From Rhodanobacter sp. (GTDB lineage: Bacteria; Pseudomonadota; Gammaproteobacteria; Xanthomonadales; Rhodanobacteraceae), in NCBI GenBank assembly GCA_004322005.1, contig SCRF01000040.1, positions 1-42,739 on the forward strand: a stretch of 42,739 bases of DNA, read 5' to 3'. Shown piece by piece: positions 18,835 to 27,404 of the stretch. How positions within the stretch are numbered: position 1 is the stretch's first letter; every line of letters starts with the position of its first letter. The translations under genes were made by a program, and so were the position numbers. The notes beneath the pieces are model-generated. The model ran no database searches, had not been told where the DNA came from, and saw only the letters and a list, made by a program, of their open reading frames with translations.

Positions 18835-18959
18835 GATTCCCAAGCTCCCCTGCCAGACCATGGGTCCGGATTCCGGTGACATTCCTGCGCCCGTGGATGG
18901 TCGAAATTTCCTCGGCACAGGCCGCCAGCGCCATTTTCGTGAATCCATGATACCGGCCC

Positions 18960-19306
18960 GCGGCATCCTGTTCGCCAACGATGTGGTGAGCTGCTCGGCA
19001 CTCAAGCGCGCTTATCGCGACCGATTGCGGCAGTCCGGCACGGCGGTGCGCTTCGCCTATCTCCGCGTGGAGCGCGGCGAGCTGGAGTATCGCCTGCGGC
19101 AGCGCAGCCACTTCATGCCGGCAGGCCTGCTCGACAGCCAGCTGCAGGCGCTGGAAGAACCCGCCGGGGATGAAGTGGCACTGACGTTGCCGGGAAACCG
19201 CATGATCAACGAGATGATGTCGGAAGTACGCCACTGGTTGCAGCGCAGTGATATTCGACCTGCCGGCTATTCTGGCTACTCTATTGATTCGGCCCATAAA
19301 CAGTAG
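18960..19306 (+). pseudogene. Gluconokinase remnant lacking the N-terminal P-loop
   Basis: The frame reads FANDVVSCSALKRAYRDRLR, then VRFAYLRVERGELEYRLRQR, HFMPAGLLDSQLQALEEP and ending EVRHWLQ. These are the second and third conserved blocks of GntK-type gluconokinases (VVSCSALKR, and R..HFMP..LLDSQ..LEEP). The usual first 60 residues with the GxxGxGKS ATP-binding loop are missing; upstream in-frame sequence is unrelated. Without the P-loop it cannot phosphorylate gluconate, so this is a 5'-deleted pseudogene. 19307-19391 holds only a scrap of an interspersed repeat. Confidence 0.8.
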
Positions 19307-19391
19307 CGTTGCCAGCACCCTTCGACTTCGCTGCGCTACGCTCAGAGCCTGCCACGGACTCGATCCGGGGACGAACAGGCTTTTCGTGCTG

Positions 19392-20252
19392 TTATCGGCC
19401 GACTCCGCCCAGCGCAACGAGCTCGGCCACGACCGGAAAATGGTCGGAAGGATAGCGCGCACCTTCATGCGTGGTGATCGTCCGCACGGCGCGCGTCCTG
19501 AAGCCGCGGGTCAGTATCCAGTCGATCCGCCGGTCGGGGTTGCCGGTGAAGTTGTGAAACGTCTTCGCCGGCCCGGATCGCGAGGTCGCCGCGACCCAGG
19601 CATCATGCAGTGTCCGGGTCAGTTTCGCGTACACGGGGCTGTCGGGGCCGGCATTGAAATCCCCGGCCAGGATCACCCGCGCCGTCGACGGCAGCTTGCC
19701 GATCCGCTGCATGATCTCGTCCGCGCTGAGCATGCGCGCGCGGACATCCTGGTCCCGGTAGGGGAAGTGCGTATTGAAATAATCGAACGTGCCGCCCCCG
19801 TGGCGCAGGCGAAACCGCGCCCAGGTCACCATGCGCGGATACGGCTGGCCCCAGGTCCTGCTGCCGGGCACATCCGGCGTGTCGGAGAGCCAGAAATCGC
19901 CGGAGCGCAGCACCTGCAACCGGTCCGTACGATAGAACACGCCCATGTGCTCACCCTTCGTGCCGCCTTCCCTGCCCTGTCCAAACCAGGCATAGCCGGG
20001 AAGATGGGCGGCGATGTACTCGCCCTGCTCCTCGGTCAGCTCCTGGGTGCCAAGCACATCCGGATGCTGCGCCCTGACCACCCGCACCAGCAGGTCACGC
20101 CGATGCACCCACGCGTTCATGTCGGTGTCCACCGGCACGCGGACATTGAACGTCATCACCCGAAGCGCCACGCTGGCCCCGGCACTCGGCCCGGCCATGC
20201 CCAGCATCAGCAGGCAGAACAGCATCAAACACCAGCGGCGCAGAGTCATCAC
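19392..20252 (-). CDS. Secreted endonuclease/exonuclease/phosphatase-family protein
   Basis: A 286-residue protein with a signal peptide (MMTLRRWCLMLFCLLMLGMA, cleavage likely after SAGA) and an EEP domain. Motifs include MTFNVRVPVDTD, DVLGTQELTEEQ with the metal-binding glutamate, YFNTHFPYR, LAGDFNAGPDS and the final YPSDHFPVVAEL with the Asp-His pair. EEP members hydrolyse phosphodiester bonds in nucleic acids, phospholipids or inositol phosphates. The export signal suggests a periplasmic or extracellular substrate, which cannot be told from sequence. It stands alone, convergent with the gluconokinase remnant. Confidence 0.85.
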   Translation of the reverse strand: MMTLRRWCLMLFCLLMLGMAGPSAGASVALRVMTFNVRVPVDTDMNAWVHRRDLLVRVVRAQHPDVLGTQELTEEQGEYIAAHLPGYAWFGQGREGGTKGEHMGVFYRTDRLQVLRSGDFWLSDTPDVPGSRTWGQPYPRMVTWARFRLRHGGGTFDYFNTHFPYRDQDVRARMLSADEIMQRIGKLPSTARVILAGDFNAGPDSPVYAKLTRTLHDAWVAATSRSGPAKTFHNFTGNPDRRIDWILTRGFRTRAVRTITTHEGARYPSDHFPVVAELVALGGVGR

Positions 20253-20336
20253 ACACCTCGGGCAGGAAGCGACGTCAGGAACCAGAGCCTAGCAAAACCG
20301 GGGTCGACAAAGGTGCCACTATTCTTGCTGGCTGCG

Positions 20337-20876
20337 TCAGCTACTCGCGTCGGGAATCAGCACCGACAGGTCGGTGGCGCCCACGTCCACGCCGAGTTGG
20401 CTGAACAGCGTGGTGGCCTGGCCACGGTGATGGGTCTGGTGATTGAAAAAGTGCCGCAAGACCAACCCGAACGGCTTGGCGTGATGCTCGCCGGCGGTGT
20501 TCGTGTAGTTCAGGGTGCGCGCGTAGATCGCGTCGTCCGCCTCCTCGGTGAACGCCACGATCACCGCGTCCAGCGACTCCCGCTCTACCCGAAGTTTGGC
20601 GAAATCGGGATAGGTGATCCCGCGCACGAGCTCAGGCAGCACCATCGTGCGCAACCCGTCCAGCGAGACGAGCTCCGACGCACCGATGGCAAAGCGGTGC
20701 ATCCAGTGCGCATCGGAGGCATGGATGTGATGCAGGGTGGCGAGGATCGAACCGAAGAACGCCCCGCGATCCGCCCGCAGCTCGGCCGGGTCCAGTGCCG
20801 CGGCAGCCGCGTACAGCCGCGCGTTCATCCATTGGTTGTAGCGGCCCATCAAGGCGAAGTCCTGCTTGAGCGACAT
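20337..20876 (-). CDS. DinB-family four-helix protein
   Basis: A 179-residue protein; the start at 20876 (MSLKQDFALMGRYNQWMNAR) has AGGAAC upstream. DinB/YfiT proteins are four-helix bundles with a metal site of three histidines, seen here in LATLHHIHASDAHWMHRF and NHQTHHRGQATTLFSQLGVD. Members include thiol S-transferases and stress proteins of unclear substrate. The next gene, the PLP enzyme, is upstream on the same strand, with 51 bases between. Family assignment is firm; the reaction is unknown. Confidence 0.88.
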   Translation of the reverse strand: MSLKQDFALMGRYNQWMNARLYAAAAALDPAELRADRGAFFGSILATLHHIHASDAHWMHRFAIGASELVSLDGLRTMVLPELVRGITYPDFAKLRVERESLDAVIVAFTEEADDAIYARTLNYTNTAGEHHAKPFGLVLRHFFNHQTHHRGQATTLFSQLGVDVGATDLSVLIPDASS

Positions 20877-20927
20877 GGCGGTTCCTGGAAAAGGGAACAA
20901 GGGTTAAATGCTTGGTGGACTTCCGCG

Positions 20928-21914
20928 CTACGGTTCGTACGCAATCGCCTGCTTGGCAAAAGTGGCGAGATCAATATTGCTGCCGCACACGATCACGCCG
21001 ACGCGTTTGCCGGCCAAGCGCTCGCGCAGCGGGCCGCACAGCGCGGCGGTGGCGGCGGCGCCGGCCGGTTCCACCGCGAGTTTCATGTCGGCGAATAGCA
21101 GGCCCATCGCGCGTTGCATCTGTTCGTCGTTGATCAACACCAGCTCATCCACGAACCGCCGCGCCAGGGCGAAGCTGTAAGGCGCGGCGTAGGGCGCGCC
21201 GAGGCTGTCGGCAATCGTATTCACCTTTTCGATGGATTGCGGCGAGCCGGCTGCGAAGCTGCGATGCATGCTGTCGGCGCCTTCGGGTTCGACCCCGAAC
21301 ACTCTGCAAGCGGAGCGCATCTGTTTTACCGCGCAGGCGATGCCGGCGATCAGCCCGCCACCCCCGATCGGCACGATCACCGCGTCGAGATTTTCCACCT
21401 GGTTGCACAATTCGTAACCGACGGTGGAAGTGCCGAGCACGGTCAGCTCGCCCTCGAACGGATGGATGAAGGTGCGGCCTTCTTTCGCCTCGATGCGCTT
21501 CACGGTGTCGAACGCGTGATGCACGTCATCCACCAGCACGACTTCCGCGCCGTACGCGCGGCACAATGTCATGCGCGCCGGGTTGGCGGTTTTCGGCATC
21601 ACCACTTTTGCAGTGGTGCCGACGCTGCGCGCGGCGAACGCGACCGCGATAGCGTGATTGCCGGCGCTGACCGCAGTGATGCCGCGGCGCCGTGCGTCGT
21701 CGGATAAAGCCAACGTGTTGAGCAGCGCGCCGCGCGCCTTGAAGGTGCCGGTGTACTGGAACAGTTCCAGTTTCAGAAAAACTTGCGTATCCGCGCGGGC
21801 AATGCGTGCGATGGCATCGCCGCGCCAGTTCCATACCGGCGTTTCGCGCGCGCGATCACCCAGGCGCTCGCGCGCGGCGCGGATGTCGTCGATGGTGGGG
21901 ACGGTGGCCGTCAT
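20928..21914 (-). CDS. PLP-dependent threonine/serine dehydratase-like enzyme
   Basis: A 328-residue fold-type II PLP enzyme. The lysine that binds PLP is in YTGTFKARGALLNTL near residue 59. The substrate loop is SAGNHAIAVAF, the phosphate-binding glycine loop GGGGLIAGIAC, and the C-terminal cofactor contact CGSNID. Members deaminate threonine, serine or 3-hydroxyaspartate. The single-domain length without an ACT regulatory domain fits catabolic dehydratases or 3-hydroxyaspartate ammonia-lyases. It lies upstream of DinB on the same strand and may share its transcript. Confidence 0.9.
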   Translation of the reverse strand: MTATVPTIDDIRAARERLGDRARETPVWNWRGDAIARIARADTQVFLKLELFQYTGTFKARGALLNTLALSDDARRRGITAVSAGNHAIAVAFAARSVGTTAKVVMPKTANPARMTLCRAYGAEVVLVDDVHHAFDTVKRIEAKEGRTFIHPFEGELTVLGTSTVGYELCNQVENLDAVIVPIGGGGLIAGIACAVKQMRSACRVFGVEPEGADSMHRSFAAGSPQSIEKVNTIADSLGAPYAAPYSFALARRFVDELVLINDEQMQRAMGLLFADMKLAVEPAGAAATAALCGPLRERLAGKRVGVIVCGSNIDLATFAKQAIAYEP

Positions 21915-22086
21915 GGTGTATCCAATGTAGCGGATAGGACGGAATGACGGGGTTCACTTTCGCGCCTATTGACCCCGTCGGCGAAATGGTGACCCCGTTT
22001 TGGCATCGTGTCGATCTGCTCGCCGGTCGTTCGTCGAAGAGAATGAAGGGCATCCTCGCCCCTCCCCCTGAACCAGGAGAACCAAC

Positions 22087-22566
22087 ATGGTCAGCAAGAA
22101 CACGATTTGCCTTTGGTATGACGGCACCGCGCTGGACGCCGCGACGTTCTACGCCGAGACGTTCCCGGACAGCGCCGTGGGCGCCGTCCATCGTGCGCCG
22201 GGCGACTACCCTGCGGGCAAGCAGGGCGATGTCCTGACGGTCGAGTTCACGGTGATGGGCATCCCGTGCCTGGGACTGAACGGCGGGCCGGAGTTCAAGC
22301 ACAACGAGGCGTTCTCGTTCCAGGTGGCCACCGACGACCAGGCCGAGACCGACCGGCTGTGGCACGCGATCGTCGGCCACGGCGGCCAGCCCAGCGTCTG
22401 CGGCTGGTGCAAGGACAAGTGGGGGCTGTCGTGGCAGATCACCCCGCGCGCCCTGACCGCCGCGATCGCCGATCCGGATCCCGCCGCCGCCAGACGCGCT
22501 TTCGAGGCCATGATGGGGATGACGAAGATCGACATCGCCGCGATCGAGGCGGCGCGGCGGGGGTGA
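22087..22566 (+). CDS. VOC-family protein, PhnB/3-demethylubiquinone-methyltransferase-like
   Basis: A 159-residue protein of the vicinal oxygen chelate fold: NTICLWYDGTALDAATFYAE, FTVMGIPCLGLNGGPEFKHN, CGWCKDKWGLSWQITPRAL. The last motif is typical of the subgroup often labelled 3-demethylubiquinone-9 3-methyltransferase domain. Its biochemical role is unproven. The ribosome-binding site AGGAGA lies 8 bases before the ATG. It is divergent from the PLP enzyme. The spacer 21915-22086 has repeat fragments (GGGGTTCACTTT; GGTGACCCCGTTTT), the latter recurring at 31 kb. Confidence 0.88.
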   Translation: MVSKNTICLWYDGTALDAATFYAETFPDSAVGAVHRAPGDYPAGKQGDVLTVEFTVMGIPCLGLNGGPEFKHNEAFSFQVATDDQAETDRLWHAIVGHGGQPSVCGWCKDKWGLSWQITPRALTAAIADPDPAAARRAFEAMMGMTKIDIAAIEAARRG

Positions 22567-22573
22567 CGAACGT

Positions 22574-22706
22574 CCGTTCGTCCTGAGCGCAGGCCGAAGG
22601 CCGCAGTCGAGGGCCGCAGTCGAAGGCCGCCATCGAAAGGGATACCGGTCACACCGGGCCGCGCTTCGACTCCGTCCGCAGCGCGGGCTACGCTCAGCGC
22701 GAACGG
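22574..22706. repeat. Interspersed inverted repeat with an inner 13-bp tandem
   Basis: The outer arms read CCGTTCGTCCTGAGCG at the left and CGCTCAGCGCGAACGG at the right. This is the familiar Xanthomonadales repeat in which GTTCGTCCTGAGC is mirrored by GCTCAGCxCGAAC. Inside, GGCCGCAGTCGA-like units occur three times in a row with a 13-base step. A partial relative (CTTCGACTTCGCTGCGCTAC) is at 19319. No coding potential is claimed. Confidence 0.65.
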
Positions 22707-22790
22707 TGGGGCCGGATTGCCCCCAGGCAAGTGCCACTCCACCCAGTCCCTGTTTTTCCATGGCGTCATGCCATCACCTGGAGCCTTGCC

Positions 22791-22919
22791 ATGATCCCCA
22801 CCATCACCGCCTTTGAAAGTTCGCCCGACCGCGGCAAGGGACTCGCGCGCGATATGCGCGTGCGCTGGGCGCTGGAAGAGGTGGGCCAGCCATATGCGGT
22901 TCGGTTCGTTTCATTCTTA
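22791..22919 (+). pseudogene. N-terminal fragment of a glutathione S-transferase
   Basis: The 43 residues MIPTITAFESSPDRGKGLAR, DMRVRWALEEVGQPYAVRFV are the beginning of the thioredoxin-fold half of a GST (glutathione-binding segment). A proper ATG and an upstream TGCC-rich leader are kept. After VSF the similarity stops and the frame ends, exactly where the oppositely oriented VOC remnant begins. The fragment lacks most of the enzyme and is a deletion relic. Confidence 0.7.
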
Positions 22920-22974
22920 CGGTGCCAGCCGGCGCGAGTCAAGGTAGTTGTCGCCTCTGTCATGCAGCTAAGGG

Positions 22975-23273
22975 CTGCCTATCTGCCGCCCGCAGCGAGG
23001 GCCTTGGCGACGAGGCTGTCGACCTCTTCGCGGCTTTCGCAACTGAGGGAGACAACACCTCGACGGCCTTGCTCGTGTCGCAGACGTCCCTGGGCGTGAA
23101 GTCCCTGAATCGGGCGTGGGTCAGCAACATCAGGGTGATCGTGTCGCTCACGACGAAGCACGCGCCCGCGTCGCTGGTGAACTGCGGGTTGGGCGCAAAG
23201 CCGAGCGCCGTGAAGAAGGCGACGGACCTGGGAGGTCGGCGACCGGGAGGTTGATGAACACTTGTCTGCTCAC
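22975..23273 (-). pseudogene. VOC (glyoxalase-like) gene broken by two frameshifts and a 3' truncation
   Basis: From the GTG at 23273 the frame reads VSRQVFINLPVADLP. After a one-base loss near 23232 it continues in another frame as RSVAFFTALGFAPNPQFTSD, then FVVSDTITLMLLTHARF. Near 23062 it must shift again to give VSLSCESREEVDSLVAKALA. Together these make the first 100 residues of a VOC-family protein. The normal C-terminal third (with WELVY-type ending) is missing at the join with the GST fragment. Two indels and the deletion mean it is dead. Confidence 0.75.
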
Positions 23274-23395
23274 GAATTTGCCCTCGCGTTGCTGGTGGTG
23301 GTGCTGTGCCCTGCAGCCTGCCCGAGCATAACGAGGAACACGGGGCCAGAAAAAAGAGCACTCCGACTCCTGTCTTTGCCGGTTCTCGGAATATG

Positions 23396-24004
23396 TCATT
23401 TGTCCTGAACTGCCTCGACCTGAATGCGGAGGGTGACTTTCATGTCCATCCCGAACGACTTGCCGCCATCCAGTCCGAATTCGTCCCGCTGGAACGTCCC
23501 CAGCGCATCGGCGCCGCAACGCAGCCGCGGCTTCAGCATGAAATCCGGGACGCATTTGAACCTGTCGATGGTGAGTGTCAGCGGTTTGGTCACCCCGCGC
23601 ATCGTCAACGTGCCGACGGCTTTGGTCGGCGCCCCGTCAACAAAATCCGTGAGCCTGCCGCGATAGTGCGCGGTCGGATACTTCGCCACGAAAAACGTGC
23701 CGCACTGCGTCTGGCACATCGGTGTGCTTGCGCCGAGCATCACCTTGTTCAACGCCGGGTTGCCGAAGTCGATGCTGGCGATGTCGACGGTGACATCGAC
23801 ACTGCCGGTTTTGCCGACCGTATCGAGTGTGGCAGTGCCCGTGCTTCGATCGAACTTGCCGCGCCAGATCGACAGACCCATGTGGTCCGCTTCGAAGCTG
23901 GGGTACGTGTGGTCCGGATCGAGGGTGAAATGCACCGGCGTGGGCGCGGCGGTGGCCGTGGTTGCCGTCAGCAGCAACAGCATGGCGAGCTTATGAAGGC
24001 GCAT
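23396..24004 (-). CDS. YceI-family periplasmic protein
   Basis: A 202-residue protein; the start at 24004 gives a signal peptide (MRLHKLAMLLLLTATTATAA) and has GGAGAT upstream. The YceI lipocalin-like barrel follows: FTLDPDHTYPSFEADHMGLS, WRGKFDRSTGTATLD, DIASIDFGN..LNKVM, and TLTMRGVTKPLTLTID. Family members bind isoprenoid or lipid ligands in the periplasm. Four cysteines (MCQTQCG, FKCVPDF, RLRCGAD) could form disulfides. It has no operon partner. Family assignment is sure. Confidence 0.92.
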   Translation of the reverse strand: MRLHKLAMLLLLTATTATAAPTPVHFTLDPDHTYPSFEADHMGLSIWRGKFDRSTGTATLDTVGKTGSVDVTVDIASIDFGNPALNKVMLGASTPMCQTQCGTFFVAKYPTAHYRGRLTDFVDGAPTKAVGTLTMRGVTKPLTLTIDRFKCVPDFMLKPRLRCGADALGTFQRDEFGLDGGKSFGMDMKVTLRIQVEAVQDK

Positions 24005-24181
24005 CGTGGTATCTCCGTGACGTTGACACGATTGATCGTGGCTGACCGAGGGTCGGCTTTCAGGGTTTCGACGAACGGCAAGCCTGCAGATCGACATGTC
24101 GGCGCAAGACGTTTCGCGCGGGTAAAAGTGCACCCCGTTCCGGCTTGAGCCCGCTCCGGCAGATGAAGGGCCAGTCCGGAC

Positions 24182-24198
24182 TTAACTTCCTCCGTCCC
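24182..24198 (-). repeat. 17-bp motif copy 1 (GGGACGGAGGAAGTTAA, minus orientation)
   Basis: First of eight copies in 24.2-33.1 kb. The 38 bases ending here (from AGATGAAGGGCC at about 24163) recur almost unchanged at 27888-27925. It lies between yceI and the TPR remnant, whose coding similarity starts about 20 bases after it. Confidence 0.7.
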
Positions 24199-24220
24199 TG
24201 AGGTTTCCCGGCATGCCGCA

Positions 24221-24364
24221 TGGTCGCGCTACGGTCTTGGCCTGGCGAAAATCCGCAACGGTCAGACTGCCGCGGGCAATGCCGATCTGGTCGCCGCACG
24301 CGCGCTTGATCCGGAAATCGAGGCAAGTGCCACCAGGTATGGACTGACCGCGGCGGGGCCTTAG
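24221..24364 (+). pseudogene. C-terminal remnant of a TPR protein
   Basis: The frame WSRYGLGLAKIRNGQTAAGN, ADLVAARALDPEIEASATRY, ending GLTAAGP and a TAG stop, matches the last TPR unit and tail common in exported TPR proteins (G..LAK...G....G..D...A..LDP.IA..F..YG). No upstream part of such a gene is present; the fragment starts just after a 17-bp motif copy. The region 24365-24690 has no gene that I can support. Confidence 0.55.
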
Positions 24365-24696
24365 ATCGGCACTGGCCTCTGCCCCATTTTTGGCCAAGCG
24401 TACGAGACACGACGTCGCATGCCGCGACTGCATTCAGCAGCCGCCGCGCCTCCATGTCCACGTGGCCTTCGTACTCGGCCAGATTGCGCAGACCGTGCGC
24501 CTTGGTCGGCATGCGCCACACCTCCGGGCCCAAGCCAAGCGGGGCTCTGGGGTCAGGTCTAGCTTCGTAGCATCGCATCAATCCGATCTCAACATGCCGT
24601 CGCGCGAAACAGCGCACCGTCGAACTCGATGCCGAGCGGTCTGGCCATCGTTGGCGTCGACGTCAAACTCATGCCCCCTGTTCCCCTGCTTCCTGC

Positions 24697-24710
24697 TTGA
24701 TCTGGATCAA
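24697..24710 (+). promoter_or_regulatory. Perfect FNR/Anr-type box upstream of the truncated hemoglobin gene
   Basis: TTGATCTGGATCAA matches the FNR-family consensus TTGAT-N4-ATCAA exactly and lies 72 bases before the ATG of the hemoglobin gene. With the box at -41.5, transcription would start near 24745 and the -10 region would be CAGACT (24733-24738), a weak box as expected for an activator-dependent promoter. Inferred control: low oxygen or nitric oxide through an FNR/Anr/Dnr-like regulator. Confidence 0.7.
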
Positions 24711-24782
24711 CGGCGATCGCGCCCGATCCCCCCAGACTTCAGACAGTCGCGTTGGTCGCGTTGCCACGGGGAGACCTCATAC

Positions 24783-25175
24783 ATGAACCAGACCGAGCCG
24801 AAAATGAGCCTGTTCGACCGCATCGGCGGCACCGCCGGCGTCAACCGCTTCGTCGGGCAGTTCTACACGAAGGTGTTTGCCGACCCGACATTGCGCCCGT
24901 ACTTCGAGGGCGTGCAACTGGACAAGCTGCAGCACATGCAGTCCGAGTTCTTCTCCACCGCGCTCGGCGGGCCGAGCACCTACAGCGGTCGCACCATGCA
25001 GCATGCCCATCAGGGGCTGCACATTCATCCGGAACAGTTCCAGGCGTTTGTCGGGTACCTGTTCGAAACGCTGCAGGAGCACGACCTGAGCGAGGATGAG
25101 CGCTACGCGATCATCGCGCGGATCAACACTTCCGCGGACGACGTGTTCAACACTGGCATCGCACCCTCCGAGTAG
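24783..25175 (+). CDS. Group I truncated hemoglobin
   Basis: A 130-residue 2-on-2 globin. Motifs: SLFDRIGGTAGVNRFVGQFY, VFADPTLRPYFEG, and HQGLHIHPEQFQAF containing the proximal heme histidine. The start at 24783 has GGGGAGA 9-15 bases upstream. Such globins bind oxygen or nitric oxide and often protect against nitrosative stress. The perfect FNR box upstream fits that use. It stands alone between decayed DNA on both sides, yet is intact. Confidence 0.93.
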   Translation: MNQTEPKMSLFDRIGGTAGVNRFVGQFYTKVFADPTLRPYFEGVQLDKLQHMQSEFFSTALGGPSTYSGRTMQHAHQGLHIHPEQFQAFVGYLFETLQEHDLSEDERYAIIARINTSADDVFNTGIAPSE

Positions 25176-25315
25176 GCCAAATCAACGGGAACCGGGGTCA
25201 GAGTCGAATGGCACTTACTTAAGCCGCAACCCACTGATCTGACAAGCAAGAAGGGCTGGCTCGAATGATAAGGTGGTGTCGCCAGACATCCCCTCACCAC
25301 CCGAGACCAGCCCTG

Positions 25316-25400
25316 ATGCAGCGTAGCCGTCGTGTCACTCTCCAGCAACAGCAGATTCGCCGTCAGCTCGGACAATCGGACGCCTTTACATTCTTTTTAG
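25316..25400 (+). pseudogene. N-terminal scrap of a transposase (IS4-like)
   Basis: The start MQRSRRVTLQQQQIRRQLGQ, SDAFTFF looks like the beginning of an IS4-type transposase (SDAFTFFN in relatives). Similarity ends after about 28 residues, where the next gene's 3' end begins. Upstream, AGGGCTGGCTC (25252-25262) and a mirrored GAGACCAGCCCT (25303-25314) may be part of the element's end. A repeat scrap GGGGTCAGAGTCG lies at 25195. The element is clearly truncated; the IS family is uncertain. Confidence 0.4.
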
Positions 25401-25413
25401 GTTTCACCGCCCC

Positions 25414-26982
25414 TCATAGCCCGAACTGGGCGAGCACCTTGGAGACCCGCTCCCGGGTCGACGCCGACTGCATCGGAAAGGCACGAAAAAAATCCTCCCG
25501 GGTCAGGGCGGGGTTGCGCTCGCGCACATCCGCAGCCCACGATGCGGCGCTGATCGGGTCGCCGGCCAGAGCATGGGCGGCAACCGCGATCATGGCGATC
25601 AGCACATGCGCGCCCGGTGAACGCGCCGCGCGTTCGGCCCAGTCCGCGGCCTCGGCATCCTCGCCCAGCACCATATGGGTAAAGGCGCGGGTTCCCAGCA
25701 TTGCGTAATAGAGCGGATCGAGCGGGCTCAGGCGCATCGCCAGATCCACATGCCGGCGTCCTTCGGCACTTCGTTCGGCCAGTGTTTCGGTCCAGGCACG
25801 GGCGTAGATTCCCTGCGCATAGTTCGGGCTGATCGAGGTCGCGCGTTCGAGCCACGCCAGGCTGCTCTCCAGCTCGCCCTCGAGCCAGAAACTGCGTCCC
25901 ATGGCGAAATTGACGAAGGGGTCGATCGGGTCGAGTTCGAGGCCGCGCATCGCGAAACGCCGGGACAGCGCGATTTCGCCGGCGAGATCTTCCGTGTAGT
26001 GCATGAAGGCGGTCTGGAAGTGCACGAATGACAGGCCCGCATGAGCGCGGGCGAAGCCGGGATCCTTCGCCAGCGACTGCTGGAACAGCGCAGTGGCCAC
26101 CGCATTGTCCTTGCGGTTGAACCGGTACATGTGCTGAAGGGCAAGGTGATAGGCCGACCAAGCATCCAGATTTTCGGTTACCGAGAGGCGTGCCAGCGCC
26201 GCCTCGTGCAGCGGGATCCGGATCTCCAACGAGGACAGGATCCGAGAGCAGATGTCCTCGCGGACCTGATGCACCTCGTCGATCGCGCCGGCGAAGTGCT
26301 CGGCCCAGACAATACCGCCATCGCGGGTGTCGATCAGCTCGACCGTCACGGCAAGCCTGGCGCTGGCGATCTCGACCGTGCCCGACAGGTAATAGGCCAC
26401 GCCGAGCAGACGGCCGATTTCGCCGGCGTCGGCGTCCGCACCGCGCAGCCGGAACGACGACCCGCGGGCCGTGACAAACAACCAGCGCAGACGGGCGAGT
26501 TCGGCGATCAGTTCATGCGGCAGCGCGTCGGCAATGGCTGCATAGGGCCCCGCCGCGCCGAGCAGGCGAAACGGCAGTACCGCGATCGAAGGCCGCGAGC
26601 TGTGTTCGGCAGGCAGCGCCGCGGCCTGCCCGAGGCGAGTCGGCTCAGCGGTGCCGGTCCCCACGGCTCTCGCCTCCGCCACGAAGCGGAAACCCTGCCG
26701 ATGGATGGTCCTGATGAAACGCTGGCTGATGCCGTCATCGCCGAGCACGTGACGCGCCGACTTGATCCGGCTGGCGATGGCCGCCTCGGAAACGATCCGG
26801 CCGTCCCATACTTTCTCGATGATCTCGTCCCTGGACACCAGACGCTCGCGATTCCCGACCAGTAAGGCGAGCAGCGCGAACACCTGCGGCTCCACCGGCC
26901 GCACTTCACCGTCGGCGCGCAGCTCGAACTTCGCCAGATCCAACTCGAAAGGGTCGAATCGGTAGATCATGCGCAGTAGCAT
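25414..26982 (-). CDS. Winged-helix transcriptional regulator with TPR sensor region
   Basis: A 522-residue protein. Residues about 5-105 are an OmpR/CadC-type winged helix ([48 protein letters not shown]). Next comes an adenylate-cyclase-associated segment ([28 protein letters not shown]) as in regulators fused to TolB/TPR parts, and then many TPR-like helices to the end. There is no membrane segment, so it is a cytosolic one-component regulator. Two starts are possible (26982 or 26970). It is divergent from the tautomerase-cupin pair, the likeliest targets by position only. Confidence 0.85.
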   Translation of the reverse strand: MLLRMIYRFDPFELDLAKFELRADGEVRPVEPQVFALLALLVGNRERLVSRDEIIEKVWDGRIVSEAAIASRIKSARHVLGDDGISQRFIRTIHRQGFRFVAEARAVGTGTAEPTRLGQAAALPAEHSSRPSIAVLPFRLLGAAGPYAAIADALPHELIAELARLRWLFVTARGSSFRLRGADADAGEIGRLLGVAYYLSGTVEIASARLAVTVELIDTRDGGIVWAEHFAGAIDEVHQVREDICSRILSSLEIRIPLHEAALARLSVTENLDAWSAYHLALQHMYRFNRKDNAVATALFQQSLAKDPGFARAHAGLSFVHFQTAFMHYTEDLAGEIALSRRFAMRGLELDPIDPFVNFAMGRSFWLEGELESSLAWLERATSISPNYAQGIYARAWTETLAERSAEGRRHVDLAMRLSPLDPLYYAMLGTRAFTHMVLGEDAEAADWAERAARSPGAHVLIAMIAVAAHALAGDPISAASWAADVRERNPALTREDFFRAFPMQSASTRERVSKVLAQFGL

Positions 26983-27126
26983 AGAACACGTTGGCGCAAT
27001 CTCCCACGAACCTCAAGGTTTTCTGCACGGGATCTGCAAGCATCGGCCGTCGGGGCATGTTCAACTTCGATCGACGGCGCCGGGACGGTTTCGACGCCAG
27101 TGTCCAACCATCGAAGGAGAATCGAC

Positions 27127-27351
27127 ATGCCCCTGGTAACGATCGATGTCATCAAGAACGTCTTTACGCCAAAACAGAAGCAGGACCTCATCGCCAAAGT
27201 CACCCGCGCGATGGTCGAGGTCGAAGGTGAAAACCTGCGCGGCGTCACCTGGGTACGCATCAAGGAATTCGAAAGTGGCGACTGGGCCATCGGCGGCCAG
27301 GCCCTGAAAGCGTCCGACGTCCAGGCGCTCGCCGCCGGAAAGGCGGCCTAG
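27127..27351 (+). CDS. 4-oxalocrotonate tautomerase-family protein
   Basis: A 74-residue protein starting [20 protein letters not shown], with the catalytic Pro right after the initiator Met and AAGGAGA upstream of the ATG. The enolase/tautomerase fold is suggested by [20 protein letters not shown] and the final AIGGQAL. It is the first gene of a pair with a cupin. The actual substrate is unknown; classic members isomerise 2-hydroxymuconate in aromatic degradation, but no such genes are near. Confidence 0.9.
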   Translation: MPLVTIDVIKNVFTPKQKQDLIAKVTRAMVEVEGENLRGVTWVRIKEFESGDWAIGGQALKASDVQALAAGKAA

Positions 27352-27404
27352 CTTGGCGGCGGGCCGCACTTCCCTGTCTGATTTCGCAACGGAGTAACCG
27401 AACG

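Noticed and set aside
24395-24510. Minus-strand piece AHGLRNLAEYEGHVDMEARR resembling the end of a HEPN-type protein
   Set aside because: Only about 35 residues, no start or upstream part, and the likeness is from memory alone; too weak to list.
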